From a virus, in the IMG/VR virus record IMGVR_UViG_3300030090_005562, positions 1-64,000 of that record: 64,000 nt of DNA. One strand, given 5' to 3'. A program made the translations under genes and the position numbers. A model generated the notes under the pieces. The model searched no databases. It was not told the origin of the DNA and saw only the letters and a program-made list of their open reading frames with translations. Position 1 is the first letter of the stretch, and every line of letters starts with the position of its first letter. Positions 33,155 to 42,022 of this stretch are shown one piece after another.

Positions 33155-34170
33155 AAGACTTATTAACGCTAGTTGTGCCTCTTTTAGATAGGCATGCCTT
33201 AACACACAGGGTTCTTCAGAACCTTAATAGGCAAAAGTGTGAATTTAAAATAATAGTTGCTGACGGCAGCTTAACGGAATTTAATAAAGAGCGTCTGAAG
33301 CAGGGGGTGTTTTATGAAAATCTAGACATTGAGTATTTTTATAATGGCCATGACTATGACATAAACCGATATATGAATAAAATGCACAACGCATTTCAAA
33401 AAATATCCACCCCTTTTGCGATGATATTTGATAACGACGATTTGATAGACATCTCTGGAATCAGAAGAGGTGTTTACTTTATGTCAAATAATTTAGATTA
33501 CAGCACATATAGAAACGACGTTAGAACTCTAGAGTTTTCAGATAGTTATGTTGACATAAAAGACAGCCTATATACATACCCATCCATTGAGCAGGAAGAG
33601 GCTAAAGATAGACTGATTGATTCTGTGATAAATTTTAACAGTTTTAATTATGCAGTTTTTAGGTCTGAGCAAATAAAGTGCTTTTTTGAAATTATGGATT
33701 TGTTTGACAACAACGACTTCCAACTTTTTTCAAAATCATTAGCGTACTTTTTTGCGTCTATAGGCAAGTGCAAAAGGCTTTTTAACGAATCTTACTACTA
33801 TTTTATACCTGGATATACAATATTACAAACTGGGAATAAGATACACAAGTTTAGAGAATGGATGGACACAAAATTTTGGGACAAGTCATGCCCCTTAATG
33901 ATTTCGATGGCGTCTTCAATATGCGAGCATTTGCACAAAGAAGATGTTCGACGGCCATTCGCGGAAGTTTTTATCAAAGAGGTCTGCGAAAAGGCGGGGA
34001 TTAGTGATTCACAATATAAAAATTTAAACAGAGATATAGAAGAGTCTAAAAAATTTGACTCTAAAATACGTCAAGTATTAGAAAAATATAAATTTGAGGA
34101 CAAAGAATATGGTTGCGAGCAGTGTGATGCAAAGACAAATGAGGAGTTTGTACAATCGCTAAACATATAG
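33151..34170 (+). CDS. TIGR00180-type glycosyltransferase
   Basis: 339 residues. LLTLVVPLLDRHALTHRVL and KIIVADGSL form the GT2-like nucleotide-binding half; STPFAMIFDNDDLID carries the metal site. The longer C-terminal part, rich in Asp and aromatic residues, matches the glycosyltransferase domain named TIGR00180. A terminal CEQC pair is noted. It shares ATGA with the previous methyltransferase and its TAG overlaps the GTG start of the sulfotransferase, so these three are tightly coupled. Confidence 0.75.
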   Translation: MKDLLTLVVPLLDRHALTHRVLQNLNRQKCEFKIIVADGSLTEFNKERLKQGVFYENLDIEYFYNGHDYDINRYMNKMHNAFQKISTPFAMIFDNDDLIDISGIRRGVYFMSNNLDYSTYRNDVRTLEFSDSYVDIKDSLYTYPSIEQEEAKDRLIDSVINFNSFNYAVFRSEQIKCFFEIMDLFDNNDFQLFSKSLAYFFASIGKCKRLFNESYYYFIPGYTILQTGNKIHKFREWMDTKFWDKSCPLMISMASSICEHLHKEDVRRPFAEVFIKEVCEKAGISDSQYKNLNRDIEESKKFDSKIRQVLEKYKFEDKEYGCEQCDAKTNEEFVQSLNI

Positions 34171-35033
34171 TGTTAGATTCTTTAGCTCGCTCAGGCACCA
34201 CCTTGTTGAGTGCGCTATTAAGAAGTCAGAAGAATACAATTGCTTTTTGCCCAGGATTTAACGAACCTCTATGTTGCGAAAACATAGGGGAATGGCCTCA
34301 TGGATTTTGCAAAAGCGAATTTGTTGAAAACCCAAAATTTGATTTCAAAAAATTTCAAGAAGAAAGCATTTCACATATAAAAGACTTTGCGCAGTATTAT
34401 GGAATTGAAGCGTCTGATTGGGAAAAGCTGATATTAGATAGCGATAGCGCACAAGAGATTAGAAGTAAAATAGAAAATAAATTTAGTGAATGTAAATTTA
34501 TATGCTATAGATGGAATCAATGCCTTTGGTATTTTTACGAGTGGGTTTCAAGGGGCGAAGATTTTTTATGGCTAACAATGATAAGGAACCCTCTTGATAG
34601 GGCATGCTCATCTTGGAAAAAACACAGGTGGAGCATAAAACAAAGTCTAGAGAATACAATGCATTTCGCGCACAAAGTTGAGCAAATTTCAAATCATAAA
34701 AATTTTCACCTTATATATTATGAAGACCTTGTAAGCAATCCAGAGAAAATACTCAAGGAGATTTATTCTTTTTTTGGACAAAACATTCAATATGTAAACT
34801 TAAGTAATATAAAGGGGTCAAATGGGGAGGACTTTATTCCACAAAGCTCTGACTTAAAGAATGTATATCAAAAAAAAGACGGCTACTTAACTGAAGGAGA
34901 CGCGTTTTCTGGATTGTATAATAGTAAGATAAATAGGTATAAAGACGAAGAATACATAGACGAAATTACATATCAAGCCTTTAAGAGATTTTTATCAGAG
35001 TTCAGCGTTTACAAAAGATACTTTAAGGATTAA
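34170..35033 (+). CDS. PAPS-dependent sulfotransferase
   Basis: 287 residues, starting at GTG. The 5-prime-phosphosulfate loop is SLARSGTTLLSALL (residues 4-17) and the 3-prime-phosphate site MIRNPLDRACSSWKK (137-151), both standard for carbohydrate or protein sulfotransferases. IYYEDLVSNPEKILKEI is the usual third region. It would transfer sulfate from PAPS to the glycan, adding negative charge; PAPS would come from host metabolism. No transmembrane anchor is present. It overlaps the upstream gene by one base. Confidence 0.85.
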   Translation: MLDSLARSGTTLLSALLRSQKNTIAFCPGFNEPLCCENIGEWPHGFCKSEFVENPKFDFKKFQEESISHIKDFAQYYGIEASDWEKLILDSDSAQEIRSKIENKFSECKFICYRWNQCLWYFYEWVSRGEDFLWLTMIRNPLDRACSSWKKHRWSIKQSLENTMHFAHKVEQISNHKNFHLIYYEDLVSNPEKILKEIYSFFGQNIQYVNLSNIKGSNGEDFIPQSSDLKNVYQKKDGYLTEGDAFSGLYNSKINRYKDEEYIDEITYQAFKRFLSEFSVYKRYFKD

Positions 35034-35034
35034 A

Positions 35035-35661
35035 ATGGATTTATTAGCATTTAACGGACAAATGAACTTTATACTTGATAAAATATCAGGTGTAGATGGA
35101 GATATAGTTGAACTCGGCGTTCATACGGGAAACAACTCTATACAGTTCATGCTTCAATCTCCACAAACAAAATATTGGGGATTTGATACATTTTGCGGCT
35201 ACACAAAAGAGGACATTGAAAGCAGTCCAAATAAACAAGGCCTTTTAGATAATGAGGGCAGATGGGTTTGCGACGAAAATGAAACAATAGATAGAATAAA
35301 GAGATTTAGGGGGCTCATCAAAGAGATAACTCCTAGCGATAAAAAATTTGCAAATTTTGAAATAATAAAAGGAGACCTAAAGAAGACTTTGCCTGAACAA
35401 ATAAACTCAAACAATCTAAAGAAAGTCGCGTTGCTATATGTAGATTGTAATGCATATTTACCAGCAATAAAAGGAATAGAGGCTATATACCCAATACTTT
35501 CAAGAGAAGGAATAATTTGCATAGACGAACACCAGGACGGAGGAGAGACTAAGGCAATAAAAGAAACTGCACAAAAATATGGGTTGGATATTAACGAGAC
35601 AGGTTTTAAATTTGAAAGTGGAATTCATTCTAATCCCTCTAAATACATTGTAAAAAAATGA
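35035..35661 (+). CDS. TylF/MycF-like methyltransferase
   Basis: 208 residues. DIVELGVHTGNNSI is the SAM loop and YWGFDTFCGYTKEDIE the TylF signature (GFDTFxG). Further along, LLYVDCNAYLPAIKGIE and IICIDEHQD hold metal-binding acids and close the catalytic face. TylF-type enzymes O-methylate deoxysugars. It begins one base after the sulfotransferase stop and ends with ATGA into the CMP-sugar synthetase gene. The specific acceptor hydroxyl is unknown. Confidence 0.8.
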   Translation: MDLLAFNGQMNFILDKISGVDGDIVELGVHTGNNSIQFMLQSPQTKYWGFDTFCGYTKEDIESSPNKQGLLDNEGRWVCDENETIDRIKRFRGLIKEITPSDKKFANFEIIKGDLKKTLPEQINSNNLKKVALLYVDCNAYLPAIKGIEAIYPILSREGIICIDEHQDGGETKAIKETAQKYGLDINETGFKFESGIHSNPSKYIVKK

Positions 35662-36350
35662 AAAGACTGGCTATTATTCCCGCAAGAAGCGGAAGCAAAA
35701 GATTCCCAGGAAAAAATTGGGCAAAGTTAGGAGAGCATCCTTTGTGGCTGTGGAGCGTTGAGGTTGCCTCTGTTGCTTTTGAAACCACTGTTTTCACAAC
35801 AGACTCAGAAAACCTTCTGCACGATGTTATAAATAGAGAAGGGAGTTTCGTGACAGGGCTTCTTAGGCCTAAAAATCTATGCTCAGATACATCTAAAGTT
35901 ATAGATACGGTGAATTGGATTTACGATATATATGACAAAAAGCCAAGCAAGCCTGATGAGATATGGCTCCTTCTTCCAACTTGCCCGCTAAGAAAAGTTG
36001 AGGATGTAACTAATGCTCAGAACAAATTAAGAGACAGCGATGAGTGTGACGGCATAATTAGTATTACAGATTATGAGTTTCCTCCTCAGCTTGGATTGAC
36101 ACATGAGAATGACCAGATAATGGATTGGCATGAAAGTAAACCCTGGCAGTCTGGAAACAGTAGAAGTCAAGACCACGAAAAAATATACAGACCAAACGGA
36201 GCGCTTTACGGAATGAGGTGGGAGGCATTTAGAAAAAACAGAAATTTCTATAAAGGAAAAATATGCAGTCACTATATGCCTAGAGAGCGCTCAGTTGACA
36301 TAGACAATGAAATTGATTTAAAATTAGCGGAGGCGTTAATACATGAATGA
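35658..36350 (+). CDS. neuA: CMP-N-acylneuraminate cytidylyltransferase-like enzyme
   Basis: 230 residues. IPARSGSKRFPGKN at 7-20 is the CTP-binding loop of the NeuA/KdsB group. TTDSENLL, LLLPTCPLRKVEDVTNA, RPNGALYG and ERSVDIDNEIDLKLAEAL follow the NeuA (sialic or pseudaminic acid) pattern rather than KdsB. It activates a 3-deoxy-ulosonic acid as the CMP-sugar used by the GT29 transferase at 30180. It remains open whether the acid is Kdo, made by the KdsA encoded here, or a sialic-like acid. No NeuB is visible in the window. Confidence 0.82.
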   Translation: MKRLAIIPARSGSKRFPGKNWAKLGEHPLWLWSVEVASVAFETTVFTTDSENLLHDVINREGSFVTGLLRPKNLCSDTSKVIDTVNWIYDIYDKKPSKPDEIWLLLPTCPLRKVEDVTNAQNKLRDSDECDGIISITDYEFPPQLGLTHENDQIMDWHESKPWQSGNSRSQDHEKIYRPNGALYGMRWEAFRKNRNFYKGKICSHYMPRERSVDIDNEIDLKLAEALIHE

Positions 36351-36981
36351 CATATTAAGACAGGTGTATGAAAATGGGTTATACGTGTTTCCAGAACTTG
36401 TTGAAGATAGTGTGGTACAAAATATAAAAAAGCAAACACTAGCTTTGCTCGAACGGGACGGAGACAAAGATTACAAATTTGGAACAGCCATAAATATGGG
36501 GCCTTTGTCAGAGCAGTCTGGTTCAATAAAAGATTTTTTTGATACAGAATATTTTAACGATATCGCATTTAGGTACGGAACAAGAGACGCCAGAGCAGTA
36601 ATGGCTACTCACGATTATGAAAACGATAACGGAACTGAAAGGAATGGGTTTCTTCATTTTGACAGAACTCATACGTTCAAGTTTTTTCTTTATCTCACCG
36701 ACTGCGATGAATCTAGCGGAGCGTTTAAATACGTCCCTGGTTCTAGGGAGCTAGGCGAAACTTTAAGAACACAGGCAACTATTGACGCTGACGGAGAATA
36801 CAAAACAATAGCTAATAGATTAGAGCTAGATTATTTAGATTTAAACTACACGGCAGAGGACGCCGAGCCACTTGTTGGCAAGGCCGGAACTCTGTTTGCT
36901 TTTGACACAGACACATTCCACATGGGTGGTATAGTACAAAATGGAAAAGAAAGGGTTGTAATTAGGTCACATTATGTCTAA
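36343..36981 (+). CDS. Phytanoyl-CoA dioxygenase (PhyH)-like Fe(II)/2-oxoglutarate oxygenase
   Basis: 212 residues. The iron-binding triad is His105 and Asp107 in FLHFDRTH, with His193 in DTFHMGG; Arg204 would bind 2-oxoglutarate. KFFLYLTDCDESSGAFKYVPGSR is the characteristic strand pair between them. PhyH enzymes hydroxylate lipids, amino acids or sugars; in surface-glycan loci they can oxidise sugar residues. Neighbours are NeuA-like and a C-methyltransferase, so a modified sugar is the best guess. It overlaps both neighbours by 8 bases. Confidence 0.8.
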   Translation: MNDILRQVYENGLYVFPELVEDSVVQNIKKQTLALLERDGDKDYKFGTAINMGPLSEQSGSIKDFFDTEYFNDIAFRYGTRDARAVMATHDYENDNGTERNGFLHFDRTHTFKFFLYLTDCDESSGAFKYVPGSRELGETLRTQATIDADGEYKTIANRLELDYLDLNYTAEDAEPLVGKAGTLFAFDTDTFHMGGIVQNGKERVVIRSHYV

Positions 36982-38149
36982 AACAAAATTTTTAGATTTG
37001 GGCACACAGCCCATCGCAAACGGGTTTTTAAAAGAATCAGACCTGGATAAAGATGAGTATACCTTTAATTTATCTGTTGGCATATGTAGTGATACGTTTT
37101 TGGTTTCTCTTGTGGATTTTGTAGACCCGCCAAAAATGTTCAATGAAAGCTATCCATTCCACACATCCGCTTCTCCAGTAATGGAGTCTCATTTTAAGAG
37201 AACGTCTAATTTATTATCAAAATTAAATCCAGACAAAGTCATGGAGATAGGAAGCAATGATGGAGCGTTCTTGAAAAATTTTCACCCATCTAATGCCATA
37301 TCAGTAGAGCCATGTTCTAATTTTGCTAGACATACACAAGAACTTGGATATACAACCTATGATGAGTTTTGGACACAAGAACTCGCAGACCGTATATGTT
37401 CATCCAATGGAAAGCAAGACCTAATATTTTCTGCGAACTGCATGTGTCATATACCAGACATAGAAGGCGCGTTTAAAGCGGTTGCCTCTTGTCTTAGCAA
37501 GGATGGGGTTTTTGTTTTTGAAGACCCGTCACTTGTGTTTATGCTTATGAGAAACTCGTATGACCAAATATATGATGAACACGCACACATATTCTCCCTA
37601 CATTCTTTATCCATACTGCTTAAAAGAGCCGGTCTAAAGATATGGAAGGTTGATGTTCTTGAGAATGTGCATGGAGGCTCTTGTAGGGTTTATGCTGTTC
37701 ATGAAAACAACCCCGTAAAAAAGCTTGATTCCACACTAATGCAGTTTGAGAGAATTTGCGGAATAAACAAGAGTGGGTTTGAAATATATTACTCGTTTGC
37801 TAGGAACGTGCAGAAAAGCAAAGAGGCTCTTGTTGACGCTCTATCTGGTCTAAAAGACAAGGGGAAGAAGGTTATCAGCTTTGGAGCAACCTCCAAGTCT
37901 ACCACAGTATTTAATTATTGCGGAATTGGCAATGACTTAATAGACTATATAACTGATAGGACAGATGATAAGATTGGAAAATTCTCTCCGGGCAAACACA
38001 TACCGATTATAGCAGAAGGAGTGGGGTTTGATGATTCTGTTGACGCTGCATTTCTTGGCGCTTGGAATTATAAGGACGCGATACTTACTAAGTATTCAGA
38101 TTTTAAAGGCTCTTGGATTACTCACGTTCCAGAGGTTTCTGTAATATGA
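36974..38149 (+). CDS. Sugar C-methyltransferase-like enzyme (TylC3/NovU family) lacking the zinc site
   Basis: 391 residues. Starts KFLDLGTQPIANGFL, the beginning of the family after its zinc domain; the usual CxxC pairs that bind zinc at the N-terminus are missing or reduced to a lone Cys (ICSDTFLVSL). The SAM site is VMEIGSNDGAFLKNF, FSANCMCHIPD is the family catalytic region, and KVISFGATSKSTT begins the C-terminal Rossmann domain that binds the nucleotide sugar. It probably adds a methyl branch to a dTDP-linked keto sugar. Loss of zinc ligands may change stability rather than catalysis. Confidence 0.8.
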   Translation: MSKTKFLDLGTQPIANGFLKESDLDKDEYTFNLSVGICSDTFLVSLVDFVDPPKMFNESYPFHTSASPVMESHFKRTSNLLSKLNPDKVMEIGSNDGAFLKNFHPSNAISVEPCSNFARHTQELGYTTYDEFWTQELADRICSSNGKQDLIFSANCMCHIPDIEGAFKAVASCLSKDGVFVFEDPSLVFMLMRNSYDQIYDEHAHIFSLHSLSILLKRAGLKIWKVDVLENVHGGSCRVYAVHENNPVKKLDSTLMQFERICGINKSGFEIYYSFARNVQKSKEALVDALSGLKDKGKKVISFGATSKSTTVFNYCGIGNDLIDYITDRTDDKIGKFSPGKHIPIIAEGVGFDDSVDAAFLGAWNYKDAILTKYSDFKGSWITHVPEVSVI

Positions 38150-39048
38150 AAATTTTGGTGACAGGCGGTCTTGGTCATATAGGCTCTTACGTTATAAGGA
38201 CTACGTTTGCTGGCAGAGGAATTTGTGTGGTTGACGATTTATCAACTAACAGATATTGCTCCCTAATGAACCTTCCGTACCCAATAGATTTTATTAATGA
38301 TGGGTTTGAGAATCTCAGCGAAGACTTTTTAGAGCAGTTTGATACAGTCGTGCATTTTGCTGCGGTAACAGACGCGGCTAGAGGAGACTCTGAAAGCATC
38401 GAGAAAATAAATGTTGGTCACACCAGAGACTTTATAAAAAAGCTTATGTCTCTGGACAGCCCTCCTTTGTTTATATTCCCGTCATCAACAAGCGTTTATG
38501 GAACCGCGTCTGATATAGTCAAGGAAGATGACGAAAGCGTTTTAAAGCCACAAAGCCACTACGCATCATCAAAGCTAATAATAGAAAATTTCCTCAGAGA
38601 AAATTATCCTAGATATTTGATTCTCAGATTCGGTACAATATTTGGAGCAACTCCAGGAATGAGATTCCACACAGCAATCAATCACTTCTGCTGGGCTTCT
38701 TCAATGAAACAGCCGTTAGAAGTTTGGGAGCAAAACTATCATTATCACAGGCCGTATCTAGACGTAAGGGATGCGGAAAGGTCTATTTCACACCTTCTTT
38801 ATAATCGCGTTGAAAATGAAACCTACAATATTCTTAGCGACAATTATAAGTGTAGCGATATAATAGAGATTATAAAAGAATACGTGCCAGATATTAAAGT
38901 AAATATGGTTAAAACGCCTCTCTTAAATCAGTTCTCATATCTTGTTGACGACACTAAGTTAAGCAATACTGGAATAAATTTAAACGGCAGCTTAAAGAGG
39001 GGTATAAAAGAGACATTGGAGATTCTTAAATGCGTAAAAAGATATTAA
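38146..39048 (+). CDS. NAD-dependent sugar epimerase/dehydratase
   Basis: Start taken at ATG 38146 (MKILVTGGLGHIG) with AGAGG upstream; a TTG at 38113 would add 11 unlikely residues. 300 residues. The dinucleotide loop TGGLGHIGSY is followed by VVHFAAVTDAARG, FIFPSSTSVYG and a SHYASSKLI segment with the YxxxK catalytic pair. It resembles UDP-glucose 4-epimerase or related short-chain sugar enzymes; substrate nucleotide is unknown. It probably acts in the same dTDP-sugar or UDP-sugar route as the next genes. Confidence 0.78.
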   Translation: MKILVTGGLGHIGSYVIRTTFAGRGICVVDDLSTNRYCSLMNLPYPIDFINDGFENLSEDFLEQFDTVVHFAAVTDAARGDSESIEKINVGHTRDFIKKLMSLDSPPLFIFPSSTSVYGTASDIVKEDDESVLKPQSHYASSKLIIENFLRENYPRYLILRFGTIFGATPGMRFHTAINHFCWASSMKQPLEVWEQNYHYHRPYLDVRDAERSISHLLYNRVENETYNILSDNYKCSDIIEIIKEYVPDIKVNMVKTPLLNQFSYLVDDTKLSNTGINLNGSLKRGIKETLEILKCVKRY

Positions 39049-39743
39049 TCTCTGGAGGAGATGGAAAATTCGCCAAACAGCTTTTTTCCTGCGGCTGCGA
39101 TATTTTTGAGATAAGCAAGCCGTCTAGAAAAAATATGAATATATCAAGCCCACGCGATATTTACTCAAACATAGTTAGGTTTAATCCCGATTATTTCATT
39201 CACGCTGCCGCTATGACGCGACCCATGAAAAACCATGAGATAGCCCCCATGAAAAGCATGAAAATAAATATTGAGGGAACATGCAATGTCGTAGAGGCTT
39301 GTTGCACTACTGGCATAAAGCTTATATACATATCAACAGACTATGTATATCCAGGTAGAGATGGAAATTATTCTGAAGATGACGGAGTTCTCCCGTTCAC
39401 TAAATATGGTTGGTCAAAGCTTGGCGGTGAGTGTGCAGTAAAAATGTATGAAAAGTCTTTGATACTTCGTATAGCTATGTGCGAGAAGCCTTTTCCTCAT
39501 CCAGCAGCCATGATAGATGTTAAGAAAAGCTCTATTTTTAATGACGATGCAGCAAAAATTACTTTACAATTACTTGATGAAGTTGGTATAATAAATATTG
39601 GAGGACCAAATCAATCCATATACGATTTTGTAAGCTCGCATCAGGACGTAGATTCTATGACTAGAAACAGAGCAGATTCCAGCATGATGCCAGACGTTAG
39701 CATGAACACGGAGAAACTAGATGAGATTTCACGAAGACGATAG
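39030..39743 (+). CDS. dTDP-4-dehydrorhamnose reductase-like protein (RmlD family)
   Basis: 237 residues. KKILISGGDGKFAKQLF is the Rossmann loop; PDYFIHAAAMT, KLIYISTDYVYPG and YGWSKLGGE carry the Ser/Thr, Tyr and Lys of the short-chain active site. RmlD reduces a 4-keto sugar to finish dTDP-rhamnose. It is short for RmlD (about 290 aa), mainly through a reduced C-terminal substrate lobe, so specificity may differ. It overlaps the epimerase by 19 bases and the cupin by 23 bases. Confidence 0.7.
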   Translation: MRKKILISGGDGKFAKQLFSCGCDIFEISKPSRKNMNISSPRDIYSNIVRFNPDYFIHAAAMTRPMKNHEIAPMKSMKINIEGTCNVVEACCTTGIKLIYISTDYVYPGRDGNYSEDDGVLPFTKYGWSKLGGECAVKMYEKSLILRIAMCEKPFPHPAAMIDVKKSSIFNDDAAKITLQLLDEVGIINIGGPNQSIYDFVSSHQDVDSMTRNRADSSMMPDVSMNTEKLDEISRRR

Positions 39744-40104
39744 AGCGCAAAGATTTTGCGATATTTTTCCAGAGGCAGGTGGACAAACTATGGTCTCAAG
39801 GATAAGAGCTCCTGGTCATGTTGTTGCTTGGCACAGACATAAAATACAAAATGATTACTGGTGCTGCTTGCAAGGCTCTTTTAAAGTTGGATTGGCAAAA
39901 GAAAATGGAGATTTTGAGTTTGTATATCTATCCGAAAGAAACCCAAGGACAATACACATACCTCCTGGGATATATCATGGCTACATGGCGTTAGAGCCAA
40001 ACTCCATTCTGCTATATTATATGGACCAGCCTTACGACCCATCAGACGAATACAGGGCCGAAGTAGGGCATTTTGGAGATGAATGGAGCATACCCAACAA
40101 ATGA
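39721..40104 (+). CDS. Cupin, RmlC-like sugar isomerase/epimerase candidate
   Basis: 127 residues forming a single cupin. VVAWHRHKIQNDYWCCLQGSFKVGL holds the histidine cluster of the first cupin motif, and TIHIPPGIYHGYM the second. RmlC proteins epimerise dTDP-4-keto-6-deoxyglucose at C3 and C5; this one is shorter than standard RmlC (about 180 aa), so an alternative sugar cupin is possible. Together with RmlB at 41108 and RmlD at 39030 it points to a dTDP-deoxysugar route. Confidence 0.65.
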   Translation: MRFHEDDRAQRFCDIFPEAGGQTMVSRIRAPGHVVAWHRHKIQNDYWCCLQGSFKVGLAKENGDFEFVYLSERNPRTIHIPPGIYHGYMALEPNSILLYYMDQPYDPSDEYRAEVGHFGDEWSIPNK

Positions 40105-41111
40105 GACTTTGGTTTAATTCAAAAAAACATAGGCTGTTTAATATAAACAACTATAAAATAGACACAGGCAAATTTAAAAATCTGCTACATGATTTTGAAG
40201 ATGAGCTTGAGGAAAAGTTTGCTAATTACGTTGGTGCTAAGTATGCTTGTATCGCTAATAGCGCAAGCAGTTTATTGGAGTTATGTCTGGCACAATTTGT
40301 TAATAATTGCCCTCATCATTTTTTAGAAGTTTATAAATTACAGCTTCCCAGTATGATACCGATAGCTGTTTCAAATATAGTTCAAAACTCACACATGCCA
40401 GCAGTTTGGAAAGATGACGTTGATTGGGTCGGAAGCTCTTATGTACTATATGACACAGAGAAGGTTTTATCAAGATTTAAAAATAGCATACATCCATATA
40501 AGATAATAGACTCGGCGCAGGAGGTAAGAAGAAATCAATTTAAAGAAGACGCTAAAGATAATGATTTAATGATTTTTAGTCTATACCCAACAAAGCCTGT
40601 GGGTGGGATTGATGGCGGAGTAATGGTGTCTAATAATAAAGATACCATAGATTACTATAGGTCAATAACTCACCTTGGAGTTTCTTCTGTCAGTAAAAAT
40701 AGCTGGGAAAGAGTTCTAAAATTTTCGGGATGGAAAATGCACCCAAACAGTGTTCAGTGTTATGTTGCAATAAAAAATCTTGAAAAATTAGAATATAAAA
40801 ATCAAAGGCTAGACGATATAAAAAAACAGTATAATGAAGCTTTTGAGCTAAATAACAACAGCAGGCACCTGTATAGAATTGAGGTGAACGGTGGCAGAAA
40901 AGCATTTACAGAAAAAATGTCGTCTCTAGGTATAGAAACCGGGTTTCATTACGGACCCGCTCACTTAAACCCTTTCTACAATATAGAAATGAACGCACCA
41001 ATGACAGAGACCTTACAAGCATCTACAAGGACAGTAAGCATACCCTTTAATGAAAAATTATCAAATAAAGACGTTAAGTTTATAATAGACAAGGTTAATA
41101 AATACAAATGA
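40101..41111 (+). CDS. DegT/DnrJ/EryC1-like sugar aminotransferase
   Basis: Start taken at ATG 40101 (MRLWFNSKKH), overlapping the cupin stop as ATGA; an ATG at 40083 would overlap by 22 bases. 336 residues. The PLP Lys is Lys165 in SLYPTKPVGG, with Asp137 and Gln140 in IIDSAQEV stacking on the cofactor. The N-terminal YVGAKYACIANSASSLLEL is the family opening. It is divergent: the loop containing the usual acidic residues is altered. It likely aminates a keto sugar, fitting the ketoisomerase encoded at 42009. Confidence 0.72.
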   Translation: MRLWFNSKKHRLFNINNYKIDTGKFKNLLHDFEDELEEKFANYVGAKYACIANSASSLLELCLAQFVNNCPHHFLEVYKLQLPSMIPIAVSNIVQNSHMPAVWKDDVDWVGSSYVLYDTEKVLSRFKNSIHPYKIIDSAQEVRRNQFKEDAKDNDLMIFSLYPTKPVGGIDGGVMVSNNKDTIDYYRSITHLGVSSVSKNSWERVLKFSGWKMHPNSVQCYVAIKNLEKLEYKNQRLDDIKKQYNEAFELNNNSRHLYRIEVNGGRKAFTEKMSSLGIETGFHYGPAHLNPFYNIEMNAPMTETLQASTRTVSIPFNEKLSNKDVKFIIDKVNKYK

Positions 41112-42022
41112 AGATAATGACAACTGGTGGAAGAGGCTTTATTGGAAGCCACTTTGTTGAAAAGGTTCTGCAATTTAAGAATGTTTCATCGGTAATAGAT
41201 TACGACTGCATGACCTATGCGGCAAGCAAATCTTTGCCCTTTGACGATAATCCTAAATATGAGCATGTAAATGAAAATATACAAGACATACAAAGACTTC
41301 CTCCGAATATAGACTATATCATTAATTTTGCCGCAGAGAGCCATGTAGATAATTCCATAGCTTCTCCAACAATATTTATCGAAAGCAATGTGCTTGGCGT
41401 CTACAATTTGTTAGAGCTTATACGAGGAAAGGTATACTCTAGACCTCAGTTTATACACATCAGCACAGATGAAGTTTACGGTGATGCAGATGACGGGGAT
41501 AGTCATTTTGACGAGGACCATAAGCTAACTCCAAGCAACCCATACGCTGGTTCCAAAGCCGCAGCTGAAATGATGATTATGTCATATGGAAGAACATTTG
41601 GAATAGATTATAAAATTACAAGAAGCACAAACAATTATGGTCCAAGGCAATATCCTGAAAAGTTAATACCTAAGTGCATAGATTCAATTCAGTCTGGCAA
41701 AAAAATACCGCTACATGGAAATGGTAGCTACGTTAGAGATTGGATTCATGTCAAAGATAATGTTGATGGAATCTGGTATGTTATTGAGTATGGGGAAAAT
41801 AGAAACGTATACAACATAAGCGGCGACAACCCCTTATCTAATATTGAGGTCGTTAAGCAAGTTTGTTCTTGGTTTGGAATAGAAGACTACGAAAGTCATG
41901 TTGAGTTTGTAGAAAACAGGCTAGGGCAAGACGCAAGATATTCAATCAATAGTAGGAAAGCAGAAGACTTGGGGTGGTCAAGAAAATTTGAAAAAGGATT
42001 AAATAATTATGTTGAACATTAA
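41108..42022 (+). CDS. rmlB: dTDP-glucose 4,6-dehydratase
   Basis: 304 residues. The NAD loop is TTGGRGFIGSH; NFAAESHVDNSI is the signature block; catalytic Thr120-Asp121-Glu122 in HISTDEVYGD and Tyr146/Lys150 in YAGSKAA complete the site. RSTNNYGPRQYPEKLIP is the RmlB-specific nucleotide-sugar segment. The enzyme makes dTDP-4-keto-6-deoxyglucose, the branch point for rhamnose and 3-amino sugars. Glucose-1-phosphate thymidylyltransferase (RmlA) is not seen here, so dTDP-glucose would come from the host. Confidence 0.88.
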   Translation: MKIMTTGGRGFIGSHFVEKVLQFKNVSSVIDYDCMTYAASKSLPFDDNPKYEHVNENIQDIQRLPPNIDYIINFAAESHVDNSIASPTIFIESNVLGVYNLLELIRGKVYSRPQFIHISTDEVYGDADDGDSHFDEDHKLTPSNPYAGSKAAAEMMIMSYGRTFGIDYKITRSTNNYGPRQYPEKLIPKCIDSIQSGKKIPLHGNGSYVRDWIHVKDNVDGIWYVIEYGENRNVYNISGDNPLSNIEVVKQVCSWFGIEDYESHVEFVENRLGQDARYSINSRKAEDLGWSRKFEKGLNNYVEH

